A DNA stretch of 64,000 nucleotides from Cyclobacterium marinum DSM 745. GTDB lineage: Bacteria; Bacteroidota; Bacteroidia; Cytophagales; Cyclobacteriaceae. The notes below the pieces were generated by a model. It was not told the origin of the DNA, did no database searches, and saw nothing but the letters and a program-made list of their open reading frames with translations. Location of the stretch: contig NC_015914.1 of the NCBI RefSeq assembly GCF_000222485.1, positions 1,240,001 to 1,304,000 on the forward strand, read 5' to 3'. The position numbers were made by a program, and so were the translations under genes. This document shows, piece by piece, positions 6,996 through 15,333 of this stretch (its first letter is position 1; each line of letters starts with the position of its first letter).

Positions 6996-8636
6996 TTATT
7001 TTGCATCAACAATTTCAACGATAGGTTGACCAGTCGCTCCATTTGGAAGCCTGGTTTTTAACATCATGGATAAAGTAGGCGCTATATCTGTAATGGTCGC
7101 ATACCTGCTACTGCTACCCGGTTTTACACCCCAACCATAAAATACAATTGGCACATTGGTATCATAGGTAAAACCTGTGCCATGTGTAGTACCCTTTCCT
7201 GCATTGGCAAGCCAAGCCGGTTCCATAACCACCATCACATCCCCGGAGGCCTTGTGATTGTAACCCATTTGCAATAAATGTTTCAGACCTGTGGTAAATT
7301 CTTGGTTGCGCATCGTTTCGCCGGTATAAGTCTCCTTAATACCATCAAAGGTCAGCAAGTAATCTGCAATCTCAGTCTGAACCTCAGCCAGGGAAAGCCC
7401 TTTTTCTGCAATCAACTCCCTGTTGAGGAATATTTGCTGATTGGAGAAATTGGATATCCAATCTCCTTCTCCATATTTTCCTTTGATAAAATTATCTAAA
7501 CCGGTAGTTAAAGCCTTGGTATCCAAGCTTCCCGCTGTTACGCGCTCACTTTTCATATAGTTGACTACATCCGCAACCCCGTGATCAGCGGTAAGGAAAA
7601 CCAAGTATTGGCCTTTGCCAATTTCTTTGTCCAGATAATCAAAAAATTTGGCCAGGTCTCTGTCTAGGCGCAGGTAATTGTCCTCCACCTCTATGGCTTG
7701 AGGACCAAATCTATGACCAATATAATCCGGAGTAGAAAAACTCACAGCCAAAAAGTCGGTTTCTCCTCTTTGCCCTAATTTTTCTCCTTGAATGGCAGCC
7801 ATGGCCATGTCAACAGTAAAAGTATTGCCATAAGGTGTGGAACTGATCATACCCAAGCCACCATTGTCTTTCTGCAATTTTTTCAAATCATAGGGAAATG
7901 TAGGTCTGTCTTTTCCCTTAAAAGGTGATTCAAATTCATTGTCATCTGAGGCCCCCTGGATATAGGTTTCTATTGGAAAAAGCGTTTCCCAGGTCCGGTC
8001 AAGGTATTTTGCAGCCAACTTCCGCTCATTAAAACTTTTTACCCAAGAAGGCAATTCCTCATAGTAATAATCTGAGGTCATAAAATTTCCGGTACCGCCG
8101 TCAAACCAATAGGCATCCCCTAAATGTCCTGCCGGCAAAGCGGCTCCTCTATCCTTGATGGCCACACCTACCACCTTGGATCGTTTACCTGTTGCAAACC
8201 TCAACTCATCCGTAATGGTAGTAGTAAGCAGGTTTCTCGGAGATATTTTCCCTTTGCTTTCACTTCCTCCAACAGCTGAAACAGTACTATCTTCAGCACA
8301 ATAAATATCATCATCCATCGCACGGATGTACCAGTTATTGCCAATGATACCATGAGTAGCAGGAGTAGTGCCTGTATATACAGAAGCATGCCCCGGTCCG
8401 GTATAGGTAGGAATATAATTGTAATGACCGTTCTGCATCATGAAACCATCATGCATCAATCGCTTTAATCCTCCCTCAACATATCGGTCGTGGAACCTAT
8501 AAAAATATTCCTGTCGCATTTGATCCACGACAATTCCTACAACTAATTTTGGTCGCTCAATTTCCCTCGCAGAGTACTCCTGAGCAAAACTGAATTGGGA
8601 GAACAGTAAACATCCCAGTATTATCAATTTTTTCAT
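6996..8636 (-). CDS. pafA: PafA-type alkaline phosphatase
   Basis: A 546-residue periplasmic phosphomonoesterase of the alkaline phosphatase superfamily, PafA subgroup, which uses Thr in place of Ser as nucleophile and is common in Bacteroidota. I start at MKKLIILGCLLFSQFSFA, a good signal peptide; the frame is open to 8687 but that adds a non-signal extension. Key residues: D38 (metal), T79 in PTYTGPGHAS (nucleophile), N100 in GIIGNN, K161 and R163 in AIKDRG (phosphate contacts typical of PafA), STPDYIGHRFGP and TADHGVADV (metal ligands), and the late His in GTTHGTGFTYD. T79 and N100 fall at the same numbers as in the studied Elizabethkingia enzyme. It stands alone, with a strong terminator. 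Confidence 0.93.
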   Translation of the reverse strand: MKKLIILGCLLFSQFSFAQEYSAREIERPKLVVGIVVDQMRQEYFYRFHDRYVEGGLKRLMHDGFMMQNGHYNYIPTYTGPGHASVYTGTTPATHGIIGNNWYIRAMDDDIYCAEDSTVSAVGGSESKGKISPRNLLTTTITDELRFATGKRSKVVGVAIKDRGAALPAGHLGDAYWFDGGTGNFMTSDYYYEELPSWVKSFNERKLAAKYLDRTWETLFPIETYIQGASDDNEFESPFKGKDRPTFPYDLKKLQKDNGGLGMISSTPYGNTFTVDMAMAAIQGEKLGQRGETDFLAVSFSTPDYIGHRFGPQAIEVEDNYLRLDRDLAKFFDYLDKEIGKGQYLVFLTADHGVADVVNYMKSERVTAGSLDTKALTTGLDNFIKGKYGEGDWISNFSNQQIFLNRELIAEKGLSLAEVQTEIADYLLTFDGIKETYTGETMRNQEFTTGLKHLLQMGYNHKASGDVMVVMEPAWLANAGKGTTHGTGFTYDTNVPIVFYGWGVKPGSSSRYATITDIAPTLSMMLKTRLPNGATGQPIVEIVDAK

Positions 8637-8757
8637 ATGGCTATATTTTAAAATTTTGCCTGTAAATATAACTTTTTGCAAACCCAAAGTGGGGGATGTG
8701 CCTTACAAATGCGCAAAATTGGGATAAACGGAAAATAAAAGTTTTAAACCTTAACAA

Positions 8758-9402
8758 TTAGTCTTTGTTCTTCAAATCTCCATTTTTAATGGATTTGATA
8801 AACTGTGCCCAAGCAAATGGGTTAAGCAATGGCATAGGTCTCGGCCCATAACGGTCCAATGTTTGTTGGGTTTGCTGATTGGTAAATTGTCTGAAATTCT
8901 CATTGCCTGAAGCAGGCATTTCAGCTGCCCAACGCAAGAGCAATTGAGGGCTAAGATTCCCCCTATTAAGTGGTGGCTCCGCATCTACATTGACGGCAAG
9001 AATAGCATTTTTAAACTCTTCCTCTGTAGGGTAAGGCATCACCTGAACTTCCTCCAAGGCAATTTCATCTTGCACCATGGTAAGGATATAACTCACCTCG
9101 TCCTTTTCAATGTCTTCGGGTATGGTTACAGTCTGTCGCTTTAAGCCAATATAAGAAAAGACAATGCTATCTCCGGCAAGCACAGGCATTGAAAAATAGC
9201 CGAATCGATTACTGCTTGTACCTCTACCTTTTTTTGGGACATAGATATTTACACCTGGAATGGCAGTCGTACTGTCTGCATTCAGTATGATACCTGAAAA
9301 CTGAATTATTTTTTTGTCATTGGTTTCCTGAGAAAAGACATCTCTTGAATTTCCCAAAATCCCCAATAAAACAACAAATGAAAGGATAAGTCTTTGTCTC
9401 AC
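8758..9402 (-). CDS. Carboxypeptidase-regulatory-like domain protein, secreted
   Basis: A 214-residue exported protein with signal peptide MRQRLILSFVVLLGILGNSRDVFS. Residues about 34-110 form a CarboxypepD_reg-like beta-sandwich (FSGIILNADSTTAIPGVNIYV...TSSNRFGYFSMPVLAGDSIVFSYIGLKRQTV), the same module found at the N-terminus of SusC/TonB-dependent receptors. Here it is not followed by a plug or barrel. The C-terminal half (from about 120) includes PLNRGNLSPQLLLRWAAEMP and a polar, Gln-rich segment; I do not recognise it. It is transcribed divergently from an ArsR-like regulator. The role is unknown; it is probably an envelope protein. Confidence 0.8.
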   Translation of the reverse strand: MRQRLILSFVVLLGILGNSRDVFSQETNDKKIIQFSGIILNADSTTAIPGVNIYVPKKGRGTSSNRFGYFSMPVLAGDSIVFSYIGLKRQTVTIPEDIEKDEVSYILTMVQDEIALEEVQVMPYPTEEEFKNAILAVNVDAEPPLNRGNLSPQLLLRWAAEMPASGNENFRQFTNQQTQQTLDRYGPRPMPLLNPFAWAQFIKSIKNGDLKNKD

Positions 9403-9501
9403 TTTTATAATTTTACTCGAGGTATACCCCCCGATATATTAACAAGAAATTTCCGGCTTTTTATAATTAGCCCAATGAATTTACGATATTAAGTGAATTA
9501 C

Positions 9502-9524
9502 CTTTGAATTCATTAACTTCAAAG
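9502..9524. promoter_or_regulatory. Dyad operator candidate upstream of the ArsR-like gene
   Basis: A perfect 7-bp dyad CTTTGAA-N9-TTCAAAG ends 25 bp before the start codon of the ArsR-like regulator, in the intergenic region it shares with the divergent CarboxypepD_reg-like gene. Winged-helix regulators often bind such dyads at their own promoters. Placement and symmetry are seen; binding is inference. Confidence 0.4.
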
Positions 9525-9549
9525 CGATTTATTTGTTAAAGTTAATTAA

Positions 9550-9933
9550 ATGCGGTTAAAAAACATAAGTTTAAACTATGGAATGCGGGTCTTTAAAGCC
9601 CTTTCCGAAGAAGCTCGGGTGAGAATACTTCACTTGCTTATGCAAAATGAAGAATTATGTATTTCAGATCTCGAGCATATTTTAGAATTCACCCAAACCA
9701 AAACAAGCCGCCATGTCACTTATTTAAAAAATGCAGGTTTAATTGGCAGTAGAAAAAAAGACCAATGGACTTTTTATTATGTTTTGGATGAAGCACACGA
9801 AATTCTCAACCAAATTTTAAAATTCATTAAAAAAGATCAAAACCTTCTACGTGACCAGGAAGTTTATGAGATATTGCATTCCAATAGGGAATTGGCCATC
9901 AATAAAATTGAAAACAATCCTTACAGAAAATAA
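9550..9933 (+). CDS. ArsR-family winged-helix regulator
   Basis: A 127-residue ArsR-like regulator: FKALSEEARVRILHLLMQNEELCISDLEHIL is the start of the winged helix, TQTKTSRHVTYLKNAGLIGSRKK covers the recognition helix and turn, and WTFYYVL forms the wing. It lacks the CxC metal motif of ArsR/SmtB, so metal sensing is not indicated; the single Cys (ELCIS) is at the alpha-3 position but has no partner. It is followed after 6 bp by a YjjG-like nucleotidase gene, so the two form an operon. A dyad just upstream suggests autoregulation (inference). Confidence 0.85.
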   Translation: MRLKNISLNYGMRVFKALSEEARVRILHLLMQNEELCISDLEHILEFTQTKTSRHVTYLKNAGLIGSRKKDQWTFYYVLDEAHEILNQILKFIKKDQNLLRDQEVYEILHSNRELAINKIENNPYRK

Positions 9934-9939
9934 CAATCC

Positions 9940-10635
9940 GTGGAAAAATACAGCCATCTACTATTTGACCTTGACCATACCTTATGGGATTATGACAGCA
10001 ATGTCAGGGATTCTCTATTAGAACTATTTGCCAATTATGAATTGGGAAAACTGGGAAATCCTGATTTCGAATTGTTTTTTGAGGCTTTTCAATTGACCAA
10101 CCATAGTCTTTGGGAGCAATTTAACCGAGGTTTGGTTGACAAAGATCAACTTAGAGCCATGCGTTTTAAGCAGGTTTTCACCAGGGCAAAACTGCCTGTA
10201 TCTAAAATCCCAAGGGATCTGGAAGAGGAGTTTATTTTACGAACATCATCCAAACCTAAAGTAATGGACCAGGCTTTTGAAACCCTGGACTACCTGAAAA
10301 CCAAATACCAATTACATATCATTACTAACGGATTTAATCAAAGTCAATACAATAAACTCAAATCTTCCAAATTGGATGCTTATTTTGACTTGATTGTAAC
10401 TTCTGAAAATTCAGGGTTCAGAAAGCCTGACAAAAGGATTTTTGAACATACTTTGGTTAAATTAAAAGCCAATGCCCGGCAATGTCTGATGATTGGGGAC
10501 AATCCATTATCGGATATTCAAGGTGCACAAAATGCCAAAATCGATCAGGTTTATTACAATCCACTAAATACAAAAATCACAATCCAGCCTACATTCACAA
10601 TAAAGCACCTATCGGAGCTTGGAAATATTCTATAA
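9940..10635 (+). CDS. YjjG-family pyrimidine nucleotidase (HAD superfamily)
   Basis: A 231-residue HAD phosphatase of the YjjG/YfnB group, which removes phosphate from non-canonical pyrimidine nucleotides and so cleans nucleotide pools. Motif I is FDLDHTLWDYDSN (residues 9-21) with the nucleophile Asp and the group-typical W after HTL; motif II is ITNG; motif III/IV is KPDKRIFEHTL and MIGDNPLSDIQGA. A helical cap lies between motifs I and II. The start is a GTG six bases after the stop of the ArsR-like gene, pointing to co-transcription and probable coupling. Confidence 0.88.
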   Translation: MEKYSHLLFDLDHTLWDYDSNVRDSLLELFANYELGKLGNPDFELFFEAFQLTNHSLWEQFNRGLVDKDQLRAMRFKQVFTRAKLPVSKIPRDLEEEFILRTSSKPKVMDQAFETLDYLKTKYQLHIITNGFNQSQYNKLKSSKLDAYFDLIVTSENSGFRKPDKRIFEHTLVKLKANARQCLMIGDNPLSDIQGAQNAKIDQVYYNPLNTKITIQPTFTIKHLSELGNIL

Positions 10636-10782
10636 GCCCATCCATTCTTTAAAGCGAGTGATAATTTGTATATTTGATTTATAACCACATTATTAATCAA
10701 CTTCTGTGTGTGGGAAAATAGTCGAATGACATAGAATCAATAGATTGTTCTCTCATAACCGGAGTAAAAATACCATACAACT

Positions 10783-12420
10783 ATGCTTAAAGGCTTTTTT
10801 AATGTTCCGGAACCAAAAAATGAACCCGTAAAAAATTATGCACCCGGATCTGAAGAGAGGGCATCTTTACAAAATGCCCTAAAAACAGCAAGAGACCAAG
10901 AGGTGGACATTCCGATGTATATCGGAAGTGAAGAAGTGAAAACCGGAAACACCACCACCATACACCCTCCACATGACAGAGCGCATAAAATCGGTCAATT
11001 TCATTCGGGAGACAAAGAGCATGTTACTCAAGCCATTAATGCAGCTTTAGGTGCCAAGCAGGCTTGGGAAAACATGCACTGGGAACAAAGGGCAGCCATT
11101 TTCCTAAAAATTGCCGACCTACTGGCAGGTCCCTACCGAGACAAAATCAATGCAGCCACCATGCTTGGCCAATCAAAAAATGCCTTTCAGGCCGAAATAG
11201 ATGCAGCCTGTGAATTGATAGACTTTCTTAGGTTCAATGTCAAATTCATGACAGAAATCTATGCCCAACAACCTCCAATTAGCGGTGATGGTGTTTGGAA
11301 TAGGCTGGAACAAAGACCTTTGGAAGGCTTTGTATTTGCCATTACTCCTTTTAATTTTACAGCCATTGCAGGAAATTTACCCACAGCTCCGGCCATGATG
11401 GGAAATACCGTGGTTTGGAAACCTGCCGAAACTCAGATTTATTCTGCCAGGGTATTGATGGAAGTCTTTAAGGAGGCAGGACTTCCCGATGGGGTAATCA
11501 ATTTGATCTATGTGAATGGTCCTGATGCGGGAGATGTTGTTTTTTCGCACCCTGATTTTGCCGGACTCCATTTCACCGGGTCTACCGGAGTGTTTCAATC
11601 CCTTTGGAAAATAATTGGAAACAATATTTCCAAGTACAAAACCTATCCGAGAATAGTTGGAGAAACCGGTGGTAAAGACTTTGTAATTGCCCATAAATCT
11701 GCTGACCCAAAAGCAGTGGCAACAGCTTTGAGCCGTGGAGCTTTTGAGTTTCAGGGACAGAAATGCAGCGCTGCATCAAGGGCCTATATCCCTTCTAACC
11801 TTTGGGGGTCTGTCAAGGAGCACCTATTGGCTGACCTAGCTTCCATGAAAATGGGAGGAACAGAAGATTTTGGCAATTTTATCAATGCAGTAATCGATGA
11901 AAAAGCGTTTGATAAAATCAGTGCTTATATAGAAGATGCCAAAACAGCAACAAATGTAGAAATACTTGCCGGAGGTAATTGTGACAAAACCAAAGGGTTC
12001 TTTATTGAACCTACGGTGATTGTAGTGCAAGACCCTATGTATAAAACCATGGTGGAAGAAATTTTCGGACCTGTATTGACCCTATATATCTATCAGGAAG
12101 ACCATTTTGAAGAAGCACTGGAACTGGTAGATCAAAGTTCTCCATATGCCCTTACAGGTGCCATCTTTTCCAAAGACAGGTATGCCATTGAATTGGCTAC
12201 AACCAAACTCCGACATGCTGCAGGCAATTTTTACATCAATGACAAACCGACAGGTGCAGTAGTTGGGCAACAACCATTTGGTGGATCCAGGGCTTCGGGT
12301 ACCAATGACAAGGCAGGTTCTATGATTAATTTGCTTCGTTGGGTTTCTCCCAGAACAATCAAAGAAACTTTTGTAAGCGCCACAGATTATAGGTACCCAT
12401 TCCTAGAATCAGAAAAATGA
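10783..12420 (+). CDS. pruA: L-glutamate gamma-semialdehyde dehydrogenase (P5C dehydrogenase)
   Basis: A 545-residue NAD-dependent aldehyde dehydrogenase of the PruA group, the second step of proline breakdown to glutamate. The start MLKGFFNVPEPKNEPVKNYAPGS is typical of stand-alone P5CDH. The Rossmann region contains PFNFTAIAGNLPTAPAMMGN, the catalytic Glu lies in VGETGGKDFV, and the nucleophile Cys in FQGQKCSAASRAYIP. IFGPVLTLYIY and QQPFGGSRASGTNDKAG are the usual late motifs. No proline dehydrogenase domain or gene is adjacent, so PutA-like fusion is excluded and the partner must be elsewhere. It is monocistronic and ends at a strong bidirectional hairpin. Confidence 0.95.
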   Translation: MLKGFFNVPEPKNEPVKNYAPGSEERASLQNALKTARDQEVDIPMYIGSEEVKTGNTTTIHPPHDRAHKIGQFHSGDKEHVTQAINAALGAKQAWENMHWEQRAAIFLKIADLLAGPYRDKINAATMLGQSKNAFQAEIDAACELIDFLRFNVKFMTEIYAQQPPISGDGVWNRLEQRPLEGFVFAITPFNFTAIAGNLPTAPAMMGNTVVWKPAETQIYSARVLMEVFKEAGLPDGVINLIYVNGPDAGDVVFSHPDFAGLHFTGSTGVFQSLWKIIGNNISKYKTYPRIVGETGGKDFVIAHKSADPKAVATALSRGAFEFQGQKCSAASRAYIPSNLWGSVKEHLLADLASMKMGGTEDFGNFINAVIDEKAFDKISAYIEDAKTATNVEILAGGNCDKTKGFFIEPTVIVVQDPMYKTMVEEIFGPVLTLYIYQEDHFEEALELVDQSSPYALTGAIFSKDRYAIELATTKLRHAAGNFYINDKPTGAVVGQQPFGGSRASGTNDKAGSMINLLRWVSPRTIKETFVSATDYRYPFLESEK

Positions 12421-12429
12421 TACACAAAG

Positions 12430-12465
12430 AAAAAGGCATTACTTGTAAAACAGTAATGCCTTTTT
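12430..12465. terminator. Bidirectional terminator between pruA and the GH32 gene
   Basis: A 13-bp stem AAAAAGGCATTAC / GTAATGCCTTTTT with a 10-nt loop sits between two converging genes. Both ends are runs of A or T, so it can stop transcription from either side. Confidence 0.9.
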
Positions 12466-12468
12466 CTT

Positions 12469-13980
12469 TTACCATATACTTTTAAGTGAATAAAGCTTGT
12501 TCTCTGCTTCAAAGCCATCTAACAAAAGATCAGAATAGCCATGTTCAGGAAACACCAAGGCTGTCATTGCTAGAGCTCCATCATTGACAAATACTTCTAC
12601 TGAAGACCTGTCCAATAAAATCTTCAGCTCATTTATTTTAAGTTCATTGAGCGGGGCAGTCATTACTGAAGCAAAACCATCCTTAAAGTCGATAATACCT
12701 GAATTGGTTCGATCAATAAATAACTCATCTCCATTTTTACCAATTAATAGTATTTCCCCAAATTCATTTTCAAAAGTGGCCAAGAAATCATCTGCTTTTG
12801 GTTGTAAAGAAAATTCCAGAAGTTCATTTTCAAGTGCTATTTTTTTACCTTCTATCGTTAAGGACTGCTCCCTTAATTGCTCCAACTCTTTCACCGGATT
12901 CGAGGCGAGCCATAATTCTTCCCCTTCCTTATACAAGGATAAAGTTCTTGGTAAAGTCATTGCCGAACGCCAAACTTCGGTTGGCACCACTTGTGCATAG
13001 TTCCAATTACTCATCCAACCGATAAATAGCTTACGCCCATCCGAAGTAGGAACATTGGACCAAGTTACTCCTGCATAATTGTCGGTACCATGGTCCAGCC
13101 ATTTGACTTCTTTCTGGCCGGTAGTGAAAGTTTCCCCATCAAAATCCCCAACAAAATACTGGGTCGCCGACCCTCCGTTTGGTCCACCAGGATTAATACT
13201 TACTAATAAAATCCATTTTTGCTCTCCCCCCGGGGACGGTAAAGGAAATAGATCCGGACATTCCCAAACGCCACCATAAGCAGCCCAATCGGGATTAAAA
13301 TCACTTTCATGCGTCCATTCCAAAAGATTTGGTGAAGAATAAAAACTTATTTTATCCTTTACCGCCAATGACATTATCCACTGCGTCTTGCCCTCCACCT
13401 CTACTTTAGTCACTTTGGGATCTCTAAAATCCTTAATTCCCGGATTGGCGAGAACAGGATTACCATTGAATTTATCCCAAGTAACACCATCGTCCAAACT
13501 GTAGGCAATGCCTTGGGTCTGAAAATCAATCCTTCCGGCATCCCCTTTCACATTATCATGATAAGTGTAGATGGCAACCAAAGGCGGTTTCTCAGCTGTA
13601 CCTAAACCACTACTATTTTCGCTATCAAACACAGCAGAACCGGAAAAAATCCATCCAAGACTATCCGGAGTTATGGCAATGGGAAGGTTTTCCCATTCTA
13701 TCAGGTTTTTAGAAACGGCATGCCCCCAATGCATGGGACCCCAGACATTGCTATCCGGATAATATTGATAAAAAAGGTGGTATTCTCCTTTGTGATAGAC
13801 CATGCCATTTGGGTCATTCATCCAATTGGCAGGAGGGCTAAAGTGAAACTGAGGTCTATACTTTTCCTTATAGGTACCAGCTTCATAGGCCATGTCTTCG
13901 GTTTTTTCTACTTGGGAAGTGCAAGAAAAACCTATCAGTGAAATCAGAAATAATACGAATACTTGATTGTTAAGTACCAT
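12469..13980 (-). CDS. GH32 family beta-fructosidase lipoprotein
   Basis: A 503-residue GH32 enzyme that hydrolyses beta-fructosides (sucrose, inulin or levan). It starts with a lipoprotein signal, MVLNNQVFVLFLISLIGFSC, with C20 as the lipidation site. The five-bladed propeller has all three catalytic signatures: WMNDPNG with D56 (nucleophile), FRDPKV (transition-state Asp) and WECPDLF (acid/base Glu). FSGSAVFD and the C-terminal beta-sandwich with LLDRSSVEVFVNDG are also present. Length and domains fit an exo-acting fructanase/invertase. No transporter, fructokinase or SusCD pair is adjacent, so the substrate cannot be read from context. Confidence 0.93.
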   Translation of the reverse strand: MVLNNQVFVLFLISLIGFSCTSQVEKTEDMAYEAGTYKEKYRPQFHFSPPANWMNDPNGMVYHKGEYHLFYQYYPDSNVWGPMHWGHAVSKNLIEWENLPIAITPDSLGWIFSGSAVFDSENSSGLGTAEKPPLVAIYTYHDNVKGDAGRIDFQTQGIAYSLDDGVTWDKFNGNPVLANPGIKDFRDPKVTKVEVEGKTQWIMSLAVKDKISFYSSPNLLEWTHESDFNPDWAAYGGVWECPDLFPLPSPGGEQKWILLVSINPGGPNGGSATQYFVGDFDGETFTTGQKEVKWLDHGTDNYAGVTWSNVPTSDGRKLFIGWMSNWNYAQVVPTEVWRSAMTLPRTLSLYKEGEELWLASNPVKELEQLREQSLTIEGKKIALENELLEFSLQPKADDFLATFENEFGEILLIGKNGDELFIDRTNSGIIDFKDGFASVMTAPLNELKINELKILLDRSSVEVFVNDGALAMTALVFPEHGYSDLLLDGFEAENKLYSLKSIW

Positions 13981-13994
13981 AATGATTTAATTTT

Positions 13995-15203
13995 TTATTC
14001 TATTTCATCCTTATCTTTAACTCCATGCAAAACAATTCTAAAAGAAGTACCTTTTCCTAATTCAGAAGCATTGACAAATATACGGCCATTATGATAGCCT
14101 TCAATAATACGTTTGGCCAAAGTCAAACCCAAGCCCCAACCTCTTTTCCTTGTAGTAAAGCCGGGATTAAAGACTTTGGTAAACATCTTTTTCTCTATGC
14201 CTTTTCCGGTATCAGAAATATCAATGAACACAAATTGCTCACTCTCTTTAACAATATTTATGCGAATAGCACCTTGCCCTTTCATGGCATCTACTGCATT
14301 TTTACAAATATTTTCTATCACCCATTCAAACAATGACCTATTCATTTGGGCGTGAATATTTTCCGCATGGGAATTAAGCTCAATGCTTACTTTATTGGAA
14401 ATTCTAGGCCTTAAATAATTGATGGCATCTCCTACAACTTGGTAAACATTTTCTGGTTTAATGACAGGAGTACTCCCTATATTACTAAAGCGTTCTGTTA
14501 CTACGGTTAATTTATTAACATCTTTCTCAATTTCAAGAATCACTTCTTTATTTTCATCAAATACTGGAGAATTCCGTAGGTAGTCTATCCAAGCCATAAG
14601 CGAAGCCAATGGGGTGCCTAATTGATGGGCTGTTTCCTTGGTCAAGCCTGCCCACAACCTATTTTGTTCCGCAACTTTGCTCTGATTCAGAAATGCATAT
14701 GCAAGTAGGCCAAAAACCAAAATTACAGAGAGTTGCACATAGGGATAGTATTGTAATCTTGTGAGTAAATCTGAATTCCTATAATAAATAAAAACATCAT
14801 CTGAGAGACTGATCGGTTCATACAGGGCTTTCATGGATTCTAACTCATCCAATAAATAGTTTCTAATCTCTTCTTCCGTGCTATTAGAAGGGAATTTGAT
14901 GTTTTTATATTCCATTGGCTCCCCGGAGGCATTCACTGTAATTACCGGAATGGATTTATTCTCTTGGATAATCACCTGAAATACAAAGGTGAGGTTATCA
15001 GAATTTACAGAAGCATATTCCAATGCCTCTGCGTACAAATCTACTTGGCGTTTTTCACGAATTTTAAGCTCTTCAACCAAGGTATTGGTATACCATATTG
15101 ATCCTAGGCCTATAACAACGGAAAAAACAAATATGGCCCATTTTACTTTTTCCCTATTCTGATAGAGGTCTAAAGAGGCAAGGTCTTGGAATTTTTTCTT
15201 CAT
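13995..15203 (-). CDS. Membrane sensor histidine kinase (orphan)
   Basis: A 402-residue histidine kinase with two membrane helices (about 22-39 and 155-172) around a periplasmic sensor segment of about 115 residues. The dimerisation helix carries the H-box KETAHQLGTPLASL with H193. The catalytic domain has the N-box NICKNAVDAMKG, G1 DTGKGI and G2 GWGLGLTLAK. No response regulator gene is adjacent on either side, so its partner is elsewhere. The sensor segment has no domain I recognise. Confidence 0.9.
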   Translation of the reverse strand: MKKKFQDLASLDLYQNREKVKWAIFVFSVVIGLGSIWYTNTLVEELKIREKRQVDLYAEALEYASVNSDNLTFVFQVIIQENKSIPVITVNASGEPMEYKNIKFPSNSTEEEIRNYLLDELESMKALYEPISLSDDVFIYYRNSDLLTRLQYYPYVQLSVILVFGLLAYAFLNQSKVAEQNRLWAGLTKETAHQLGTPLASLMAWIDYLRNSPVFDENKEVILEIEKDVNKLTVVTERFSNIGSTPVIKPENVYQVVGDAINYLRPRISNKVSIELNSHAENIHAQMNRSLFEWVIENICKNAVDAMKGQGAIRINIVKESEQFVFIDISDTGKGIEKKMFTKVFNPGFTTRKRGWGLGLTLAKRIIEGYHNGRIFVNASELGKGTSFRIVLHGVKDKDEIE

Positions 15204-15333
15204 TGCAATTTGATGTTCCCGAACTTAAGTAAGTTCATAATGAGAAACAATATAAAGCGTGCATTATTGCCTAGAAAGGCAGAAAATTCCATATTTCAGC
15301 CGGCATTTTAGCAAACAAAGAATTGCTTTGATC

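Noticed and set aside
12584..13000. 138-codon frame opposite the GH32 gene
   Set aside because: Antisense shadow; low-complexity Ser-rich translation.
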